The notes below the pieces were generated by a model that did no database searches, was not told the origin of the DNA, and was given only the letters and a program-made list of their open reading frames with translations. A stretch of DNA of 11,812 nt from the NCBI GenBank assembly GCA_018065745.1, contig JAGHSS010000255.1, positions 1 to 11,812 of the forward strand, written 5' to 3'. Below are positions 6,719 to 11,812 of this stretch, one piece after another. Made by a program: the position numbers and the translations under genes. The DNA comes from Candidatus Neoflavobacterium equi. GTDB taxonomy: Bacteria; Bacteroidota; Bacteroidia; Flavobacteriales; Flavobacteriaceae. Within the stretch, counting starts at the first letter, position 1; each line of letters begins with the position of its first letter.

Positions 6719-6863
6719 CATTTTTTTAAAATATGTTGGAGATTACGGTTTAACGTAAGGAATAGTAAAATTATAGAAGTAACATTGCAGTATCACATTT
6801 CATGTATTAAGGGGACATGAAGAACATAGATGAGTTTTTTTGTTAGTGATTATGAGTTATTTT

Positions 6864-6894
6864 AAAAGCTCGGTCTGTGGACCGAGCTTTTTTT
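6864..6894. terminator. Bidirectional-looking terminator below the lipoprotein gene
   Basis: Perfect 12-bp arms AAAAGCTCGGTC (6864-6875) and GACCGAGCTTTT (6880-6891) enclose TGTG. On the minus strand it starts 2 bases past the lipoprotein stop and ends in TTTTAAAATAA; on the plus strand the tail is seven T. It most likely ends the lipoprotein transcript; there is no plus-strand gene just upstream. Confidence 0.85.
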
Positions 6895-6895
6895 A

Positions 6896-7360
6896 TTATT
6901 GTTTTTTTAAGATGTAGTTGTCTGCCAAAGGTCCAGTAATTCCTTTACCGTTTACATCAAGTTGTAAAATTTCATGTCCTTTAATTTTGAACTTTAAGGT
7001 TCCATCTGCTGTTGGTAAGGATAAAATATCGTCCTCCAATGTAAACGTACCATTTTGAGTGTTTACTTTTCCATTCCCTTTCTCTTGGTATTTAAGGTCT
7101 AAGGTAAATTTATCTCCCTCCTCTAAAACCAATGTATGTTCAATTCCCGGACAATCAGCACAAGGGAAAACACCTTTGTAAGTTCCAAAAAAATCTGTAG
7201 CAGTGTTTGAAGTATAAGTAGTGTCAGTAGTGTTGTATCCCTCTTGAACCTCAACATTACCTTCATTTAATTCTGTAGTAGTTGTAACTTCAGTTTCCTT
7301 TTTACAAGAAACTAGGCTCAATGCCCCAAAGGCCATCAATAAAAAAAAATGCTTTTTCAT
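6896..7360 (-). CDS. NlpE-like lipoprotein (copper/envelope-stress NlpE N-terminal domain)
   Basis: A 154-residue exported lipoprotein. The signal peptide MKKHFFLLMAFGALSLVSC ends in a lipobox (LVSC, lipidated C19). The following KKET is charged and loosely resembles the Bacteroidota lipoprotein export signal, so surface or outer-membrane location is possible. A Thr/Glu/Asn-rich flexible linker (about 22-55) leads to an NlpE-type barrel: FFGTYKGVFPCADCPGIEHTLVLE (57-80) contains the characteristic CxxC pair (C67, C70), then FTLDLKYQEKGNG and QNGTFTLEDDILSL. In E. coli NlpE this domain senses copper and lipoprotein-trafficking stress and signals to Cpx; no Cpx-like genes are nearby, so only the fold is claimed. 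The C-terminal OB domain of E. coli NlpE is missing, as in many short homologues. It is transcribed alone, divergent from the MFS gene. Confidence 0.88.
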   Translation of the reverse strand: MKKHFFLLMAFGALSLVSCKKETEVTTTTELNEGNVEVQEGYNTTDTTYTSNTATDFFGTYKGVFPCADCPGIEHTLVLEEGDKFTLDLKYQEKGNGKVNTQNGTFTLEDDILSLPTADGTLKFKIKGHEILQLDVNGKGITGPLADNYILKKQ

Positions 7361-7383
7361 AATCTAATGTTTAAGTATCTATA

Positions 7384-7395
7384 TAAAACGTTTTA
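7384..7395. promoter_or_regulatory. 12-bp palindrome between the lipoprotein and MFS genes
   Basis: TAAAACGTTTTA is a perfect palindrome 24 bases upstream of the lipoprotein start, in the divergent intergenic region. It is a plausible operator but AT-rich, and a perfect 12-bp palindrome is expected about three times by chance in a sequence this long. Confidence 0.2.
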
Positions 7396-7454
7396 AACCT
7401 TGATATATTGGAAGAAAGCCTTGATTTTACAAATATTTATGAATTTATTTCCCT

Positions 7455-7462
7455 TATTTTTG
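7455..7462 (+). promoter_or_regulatory. -7 promoter box of the MFS-poxB operon
   Basis: TATTTTTG matches TAnnTTTG exactly. It predicts transcription from about 7468 and a 40-base leader. The leader opens with a weak hairpin (GGCG at 7466-7469 with CGCC at 7485-7488). Upstream, CCTTGAT occurs twice (7398-7404 and 7419-7425), 21 bp apart start to start. There is no convincing -33 TTG. Confidence 0.45.
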
Positions 7463-7507
7463 CAAGGCGTTTGACTGTACAATCCGCCTACTTTTTCTTT
7501 ACCGTTT

Positions 7508-8686
7508 ATGAAAAACCAAAACATTTACCAAGGTCCTTTTTTATTAGTTTGTTTGAGTTCTTTATTGTTCTCTGCAAGTTTTAATATGTTAATTCCTGAA
7601 TTGCCCAGCTACATCAGCAGCCTTGGCGGTGCAGAATACAAGGGATTGGTTATTACCCTTTTTACATTAACCGCTGGAATTTCAAGACCCTTTAGTGGAA
7701 AATTGACAGATACCGTTGGAAGGGTGCCCATCATGGCCATTGGATCCATTGTTTGTTTTGTATGTGGTTTTTTGTATCCCATATTGACCACGGTTTCTGG
7801 TTTTTTATTCTTGAGACTTTTACATGGCTTTTCAACCGGGTTTAAACCCACGGCTACCGCTGCCTATGTTGCAGATTTAATCCCTAAAGAACGCTGGGGG
7901 GAAGCACTAGGATTTCACGGACTGTGTTTTACCATTGGATTGGCTATTGGTCCAGCCATTGGAAGTGCAGTGACTGCTGCTTTTAATATTGACGTTTTGT
8001 TTTACTCCTCCTCTGCCCTGGCACTTTTGTCCATTTTAATATTGATGCGCATGAAAGAAACGCTGGCAGAAAAGAAAAAGTTTTCCTTTTCACTTTTAAA
8101 AATTGGCAAAAATGACATCATTGACAAACAAGCATTGCCTGCTGGAATTGTCGTTTTACTTTCCTATATGGCATATGGAGCTATTTTGACGCTCATACCA
8201 GATTGGACATCCCATATAGGGATTGCAAACAAGGGATTTTTCTTTATTGTTTTCACCATCACCTCACTGGCAATTCGCTTTATTGCTGGAAAAGTTTCAG
8301 ACCGTTACGGCAGGATTAAAGTCATCAATGCAGGATTGCTACTCCTTGTTTTTGCAATGGTTGCACTAGGTTTAGCAACGTCATATTGGAGTTTTGTATT
8401 TGCATCTGTACTGTATGGAATCTCAACTGGAATTTTATCTCCTGCGCTGAATGCATGGACCGTTGACTTGAGTCATCCAGACCACAGAGGAAAAGCCATG
8501 GCAACCATGTATATTGCATTGGAGATTGGCATTGGATTTGGAGCTTTTGTTGCTGGATGGTTCTACAATGATCAGATACAACACATTCCGTATCTGATGT
8601 ATTTTACTGCTGCAACCGCCGCTTTGGCATTGGGATATATGCTGGTGGTGGTCAAAAAAGGCAAGGACAACAATATTATGTCTTAA
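7508..8686 (+). CDS. Major facilitator superfamily (MFS) transporter, DHA1-like drug/metabolite efflux
   Basis: A 392-residue inner-membrane secondary transporter with a 12-helix pattern split by a basic central loop (about 180-210, KETLAEKKKF). The loop between helices 2 and 3 carries the MFS signature GKLTDTVGRVPI (64-75), repeated in the second half as GKVSDRYGRIKV (261-272). R103 in FLRLLHGFSTG corresponds to the motif B arginine, and GLAIGPAIGS (144-153) resembles the motif C of drug/H+ antiporters, favouring proton-driven efflux. The substrate cannot be deduced. The start at 7508 gives a short cytoplasmic N-terminus before helix 1; no Shine-Dalgarno is present. The gene has its own promoter, and poxB follows 33 bases after the stop, so the two probably form an operon. 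Export of a metabolite or inhibitor linked to pyruvate metabolism is a guess. Confidence 0.92.
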   Translation: MKNQNIYQGPFLLVCLSSLLFSASFNMLIPELPSYISSLGGAEYKGLVITLFTLTAGISRPFSGKLTDTVGRVPIMAIGSIVCFVCGFLYPILTTVSGFLFLRLLHGFSTGFKPTATAAYVADLIPKERWGEALGFHGLCFTIGLAIGPAIGSAVTAAFNIDVLFYSSSALALLSILILMRMKETLAEKKKFSFSLLKIGKNDIIDKQALPAGIVVLLSYMAYGAILTLIPDWTSHIGIANKGFFFIVFTITSLAIRFIAGKVSDRYGRIKVINAGLLLLVFAMVALGLATSYWSFVFASVLYGISTGILSPALNAWTVDLSHPDHRGKAMATMYIALEIGIGFGAFVAGWFYNDQIQHIPYLMYFTAATAALALGYMLVVVKKGKDNNIMS

Positions 8687-8696
8687 AACTTCATTA

Positions 8697-8717
8697 GTAT
8701 GTATATAAAATACATAC
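8697..8717 (+). promoter_or_regulatory. Inverted repeat covering the poxB initiation region
   Basis: GTATGTAT (8697-8704) and ATACATAC (8710-8717) are perfect 8-bp arms around ATAAA, ending two bases before the ATG at 8720. As DNA it could be an operator; as RNA it would occlude the ribosome-binding region. If translation began at the alternative ATG at 8699 the arms would be coding. Confidence 0.4.
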
Positions 8718-8719
8718 CG

Positions 8720-10459
8720 ATGACAAAAAATGTAGCAGAACAGTTAGTAGATATGCTTGTTGAGGCAGGAATCAAAAGGATATATGCCGTTACAGGGGAT
8801 AGTTTAAACCATTTGAATGACGCCGTGAGACGCAATGACAAAATCAAATGGATTCACGTGCGTCACGAAGAAGTTGGAGCTTATGCCGCTGCTGCAGAAG
8901 CAGAGTTGTCTGACGGTTTGGCTTGTTGTGCCGGCAGTTGTGGGCCTGGACATGTACACCTGATCAATGGGCTTTATGACGCCAATAAATCCCACGTCCC
9001 CGTCTTGGCTATTGCATCAACCATCAATACCAACCAAATGGGAGTATCTTATTTTCAAGATACCAACACCACCAAATTATTTGATGATTGCTCTGTCTAC
9101 AATCAAATGATTACAAGTGCCAATCAAGCACAACGCATTGTGCAAACGGCCATGCAACACGCCATTTCCAAAAAAGGGGTTGCTGTAATTGGGCTTCCAG
9201 GTGATGTTTCAGAACAAGAGGCGGTGGAAAGCAATACTTCAAAAAAGGCTTTTATAGTCAAACCTCAACTGACGCCCAATCCTCAAGAAATAGAAGTATT
9301 GGCAGACGTAATCAACCAATCTCAAAACATCACCCTTTTCTGCGGTTTTGGTGCTAAAGATGCATTGACAGAAATTATTGCATTGGCAGAAAAGATCAAA
9401 GCTCCTATTGCCTATACCTTTAGATCAAAAATGCACCTGCAACCAAACAATCCTTTTGAAATTGGTATGACCGGGCTTTTGGGTCAACCCACAGCTTTTA
9501 ACAGCATGCACGAATCTGATTTACTGCTTCTTCTTGGTACTGATTTTCCATATAACGACTTTTTACCTACAGATTTAAAAATTATGCAATTGGATACAGC
9601 ACCTGAACTTTTGGGGAGACGCTGTCAATTGGATTATGGATTTCAGGGAGACGTCAAACAGACACTTCAACTTCTAAACCCGTTAATCAAAGAAAAAGAA
9701 GAGGTTTCATTCTTAAAGAAACAATTGGAATTGCACATAAAAGTTCAGAAGCAGATGCAAACTTTCATTGAAGAGCAAGGAAGTGAAAACAGCATTCAGC
9801 CCGAATACTTAGCTAGTTTAATTGATCAACACGCCCAAGCAGATGCCATATTCACATTGGACACGGGAATGACCTGTGTTTGGGCTGCCCGTTTTATAAA
9901 CAATAAATTTCAGCGGCAATTTTTGGGATCTTTCAATCACGGATCCATGGCAAATGCAATGCCAATGGCTATTGGAGCCAGTTTGGCGCATCCAGAAAAA
10001 CAGGTTTTTGCCCTTTGTGGAGACGGAGGTATTTCCATGCTGTTGGGAGATTTAGCAACCATTAAGCAATACAACCTGCCCATCAAAATCATCGTCTTTA
10101 ACAACAGATCATTGGGAATGGTGAAACTGGAAATGGAAGTACAGGGATTGCCAGACAATGAAACAGACCTGGTCAATCCTGACTTTGCACTTGTAGCTCA
10201 AGCCATGGGGTTTGCTGGAGTGAATATTCACGATCCTGCAACCTTGGAAGAAGCTCTTGTAGAAGCTCTAAAAATTGAAGGCCCGGTGTTGTTAAACGTC
10301 TTTACCAATCCAAACGCCTTGGCCATGCCGCCAAAAGTGGAATGGAATCAAATTCTGGGAATGACCAAATCCATGAGTAAGCTCATGCTTGTGGGAAGAT
10401 TTGATGAAGTTTGGGACACGGTGAAATCCAATTATAAACATTTGAAAGGACCATTATAA
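8720..10459 (+). CDS. poxB: Pyruvate:quinone oxidoreductase (pyruvate dehydrogenase, PoxB type)
   Basis: Thiamine-diphosphate and FAD enzyme that decarboxylates pyruvate to acetate and CO2 and passes electrons to membrane quinone (menaquinone is expected in flavobacteria). The 579 residues align end to end with E. coli PoxB (572). Visible marks are KRIYAVTGDSLN (19-30), the cofactor-activating glutamate E50 in VRHEE, CAGSCGPGHVHLINGL (70-85), VPVLAIAS, the FAD-domain stretch VGMTG-like IGMTGLLG (248-255), FLGSFNHGSMANAMP (401-415), and the ThDP motif from GDG (434-436) to NN (461-462). The C-terminus (about 550-572) parallels the E. coli amphipathic membrane-binding peptide. I choose ATG 8720 because MTKNVAEQL aligns with the E. 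coli N-terminus; ATG 8699 would add seven residues. Likely co-transcribed with the MFS gene. Other ThDP enzymes (acetolactate synthase, oxalyl-CoA decarboxylase) fit less well. Confidence 0.95.
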   Translation: MTKNVAEQLVDMLVEAGIKRIYAVTGDSLNHLNDAVRRNDKIKWIHVRHEEVGAYAAAAEAELSDGLACCAGSCGPGHVHLINGLYDANKSHVPVLAIASTINTNQMGVSYFQDTNTTKLFDDCSVYNQMITSANQAQRIVQTAMQHAISKKGVAVIGLPGDVSEQEAVESNTSKKAFIVKPQLTPNPQEIEVLADVINQSQNITLFCGFGAKDALTEIIALAEKIKAPIAYTFRSKMHLQPNNPFEIGMTGLLGQPTAFNSMHESDLLLLLGTDFPYNDFLPTDLKIMQLDTAPELLGRRCQLDYGFQGDVKQTLQLLNPLIKEKEEVSFLKKQLELHIKVQKQMQTFIEEQGSENSIQPEYLASLIDQHAQADAIFTLDTGMTCVWAARFINNKFQRQFLGSFNHGSMANAMPMAIGASLAHPEKQVFALCGDGGISMLLGDLATIKQYNLPIKIIVFNNRSLGMVKLEMEVQGLPDNETDLVNPDFALVAQAMGFAGVNIHDPATLEEALVEALKIEGPVLLNVFTNPNALAMPPKVEWNQILGMTKSMSKLMLVGRFDEVWDTVKSNYKHLKGPL

Positions 10460-10472
10460 TAGTTTGTCAGTG

Positions 10473-10480
10473 AAGGAGGT
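10473..10480 (+). promoter_or_regulatory. Full Shine-Dalgarno sequence between poxB and the RhlE-like gene
   Basis: AAGGAGGT is an eight-base complement of the 16S rRNA 3' end, unusual in this phylum. It lies 14 bases after the poxB stop and far from the helicase ATG (10552), but 11 bases before a TTG that opens a 19-codon ORF. AGGTA (10477-10481 region) can also pair with TACCT (10497-10501 region). Confidence 0.35.
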
Positions 10481-10491
10481 ATTGAATTCTT

Positions 10492-10551
10492 TTGATTACC
10501 TTTACAGCTGTATTTGGCAATCTTAGTATTGCTTGTACACTTTCAACATAA
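10492..10551 (+). CDS. Possible 19-codon leader ORF before the RhlE-like helicase
   Basis: Starting at TTG 10492, the frame reads M-ITFTAVFGNLSIACTLST and stops at TAA 10549-10551, directly against the helicase ATG at 10552. An in-frame TGA at 10483 limits the ORF upstream, and AAGGAGGT stands 11 bases before the TTG. The peptide is mildly hydrophobic and matches nothing I recognise. If translated, it would couple or modulate helicase translation. The length, rare start codon and long spacing make it uncertain; it may be only spacer. Confidence 0.2.
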   Translation: MITFTAVFGNLSIACTLST

Positions 10552-11715
10552 ATGAATACAAGTATGACGTCATTTGACCGTTTAGGTTTATCCAAAAATT
10601 TGGTAAATCAAACTCAAGCTCTAGGTTATGAGCACCCTTTTCCTATTCAAGAACAAGCCATTCCAGCCATTTTATCTGGAAAAGACGTGATGGGAATTGC
10701 ACAAACAGGATCTGGTAAAACAGCAAGTTTTATTTTGCCAATCTTGGAGAAATTACAAAAAGCACCGTTGGTTAGAAATAGAGCTATCGACGTTTTAATA
10801 CTGGTTCCAACCAGAGAATTAGCCATACAAATTCAAGGAGTTTGTACAGAATTTAATAAAGATCTTCAACAAGAAGTCAGAACCATGGCGGTTTATGGAG
10901 GTATTTCCATCAACCCACAGATGAAAGGTATGCTTGGAGTTAATGTATTGATTGCAACCCCAGGAAGACTTTTGGATTTGTTGGATCACAAAGCATTGAG
11001 CATTGAAGAGGTACAATTGTTTGTGGTTGATGAAGCTGACAAAATGTTCCAAATGGGATTTGATGAGGAAATGGATCGCATTATTGCCCTATTACCAAAA
11101 AAACGTCAAAACTTATTGTTCTCTGCAACATTAAATGACAAGGTTGCTGAAATGAAATCTCGTTTGGTGATTGATCCAGTAATTGTTGAAATTGAACGCA
11201 CTGAAGATCAAGAAGGACATTTACAAATTGAAGAAAGCGCTTATGCAGTTGACCCGACACAAAAAGGTCCATTTTTGCGTTATTTGATCAAGTCAAAAGA
11301 AATGAAACGCGTTTTGGTCTTTGTTTCTTCTTCAAGAACGGCTGACAACCTATGTGAAAAATTAAATAAAAACGGAATTAAAGCAGCTGCTATTCACGGT
11401 AAAAAATCTCAAGGTGCTAGAAACAGTTCTTTAAAAGATTTTAAAGCCAATGAAATTGATGTGTTAATTGCAACAGACTTAATCTCAAGAGGAATTCACA
11501 TTGATGATTTGGACGTGGTTATCAACTATGAATTGCCAAGATCTCCATTGGATTACATTCACAGAATTGGTAGAACAGGTAGGGCAAATGCCGTTGGTAA
11601 AGCCATCAGTTTAATTACTGAAGAAGAGGAACATCACTTCAAAATTATTCAAAAAAAGAACAAAACAAGAATTGCTTTAGAAGAGACTAGAGACATCAAC
11701 CTTCAAGGGTATTAA
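10552..11715 (+). CDS. rhlE: DEAD-box RNA helicase, RhlE-like
   Basis: Cytoplasmic ATP-dependent RNA helicase, likely in ribosome maturation, RNA turnover or cold adaptation. The 387 residues contain both RecA domains and almost nothing else: Q motif (FDRLGLS, GYEHPFPIQ with Q33), I AQTGSGKT (50-57), Ia PTRELA (86-91), GG (116-117), Ib TPGR (136-139), II DEAD (160-163), III SAT (191-193), IV VLVFVSS (254-260), HGKKSQGAR (282-290), V ATDLISRGIHI (307-317) and VI HRIGRTGR (337-344). There is no basic C-terminal extension. In motif V the usual ARGLD reads SRGIH, so the normally conserved Asp is His316. A second ATG (10564) would shorten the protein by four residues. The gene lies 92 bases after poxB without an intervening terminator; imperfect -7 boxes (TGTATTTG 10509-10516, TAGTATTG 10524-10531) could give it its own promoter. 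A terminator closes it. Confidence 0.93.
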   Translation: MNTSMTSFDRLGLSKNLVNQTQALGYEHPFPIQEQAIPAILSGKDVMGIAQTGSGKTASFILPILEKLQKAPLVRNRAIDVLILVPTRELAIQIQGVCTEFNKDLQQEVRTMAVYGGISINPQMKGMLGVNVLIATPGRLLDLLDHKALSIEEVQLFVVDEADKMFQMGFDEEMDRIIALLPKKRQNLLFSATLNDKVAEMKSRLVIDPVIVEIERTEDQEGHLQIEESAYAVDPTQKGPFLRYLIKSKEMKRVLVFVSSSRTADNLCEKLNKNGIKAAAIHGKKSQGARNSSLKDFKANEIDVLIATDLISRGIHIDDLDVVINYELPRSPLDYIHRIGRTGRANAVGKAISLITEEEEHHFKIIQKKNKTRIALEETRDINLQGY

Positions 11716-11720
11716 AATAA

Positions 11721-11757
11721 AAAAAGAGCTATCCAAAACAGGATAGCTCTTTTTAAT
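11721..11757 (+). terminator. Rho-independent terminator of the RhlE-like gene
   Basis: Perfect 14-bp arms AAAAAGAGCTATCC (11721-11734) and GGATAGCTCTTTTT (11741-11754) enclose AAAACA. The stem begins 5 bases past the stop codon and continues into AATTTT. The A run on the left arm would let it work in both directions. The last 55 bases of the window hold no gene that I can see. Confidence 0.9.
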
Positions 11758-11812
11758 TTTGCTTACTATATCAAGAATGGATATTTCTATTTATAAAATA
11801 AAATAGCCCCTA

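Noticed and set aside
6722..6894. Possible plus-strand small RNA ending at the 6864-6894 hairpin
   Set aside because: The hairpin has a good T tail on the plus strand, but I found no TAnnTTTG box driving it; it is explained as the lipoprotein terminator. The short inverted repeat TTACG/CGTAA at 6743-6758 is too weak to support a feature.
10564..10573. Palindrome ATGACGTCAT
   Set aside because: It lies within codons 5-8 of the RhlE-like gene; a 10-bp palindrome in coding sequence is expected by chance.
192..11715. A defence, secretion or biosynthetic system
   Set aside because: All the larger ORFs fall in known metabolic, transport, repair, regulatory or RNA-helicase families, and their strand arrangement shows several independent units.

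Overview
The window looks like ordinary chromosome from a member of the Bacteroidota, most likely a flavobacterium. The DNA is AT-rich. Several genes are preceded by the Bacteroidota -7 promoter box TAnnTTTG instead of sigma70 boxes, and most starts lack a Shine-Dalgarno sequence. I see no tRNA, rRNA, CRISPR array, transposase or phage gene.

Layout. Positions 1-191 hold the upstream region of a gene beyond the left edge (minus-strand promoter and a pair of related 24-bp repeats) and the terminator of a YahK-type zinc alcohol dehydrogenase (192-1253, minus). Divergent from it is a plus-strand unit: a CPA1-type Na+/H+ antiporter (1384-2958), an AraC-family regulator one base later (2960-3823), and, behind its own promoter and a palindrome, a small NAD(P)-binding oxidoreductase of the COG2910 type (3910-4560). 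A strong terminator and a roughly 105-bp structured repeat-like element separate this from two minus-strand genes: an AlkB-like dioxygenase (4752-5354) and a DbpA-like DEAD-box helicase (5399-6706). An NlpE-like lipoprotein (6896-7360, minus) follows. Divergent from it, an MFS efflux protein and a PoxB-type pyruvate:quinone oxidoreductase (7508-10459) form a likely operon, followed by an RhlE-type DEAD-box helicase (10552-11715) and a terminator.

Biology. The genes concern redox and carbonyl metabolism (alcohol/aldehyde reductase, NAD(P)-binding reductase, pyruvate oxidation to acetate), ion and drug transport, nucleic-acid repair and RNA remodelling. Nothing shows that they form one pathway, and I do not see a new multi-gene system.

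The points most worth a second look are non-coding: the paired repeats at 11-34 and 105-128; the hairpin-rich element at 4617-4722; a terminator overlapping the stop codon of the DbpA-like gene; a promoter placed so close to that gene's start that the mRNA may be leaderless; an 8-bp-arm inverted repeat just before the poxB start; and a possible 19-codon leader ORF, behind a full Shine-Dalgarno sequence, whose stop abuts the RhlE start.
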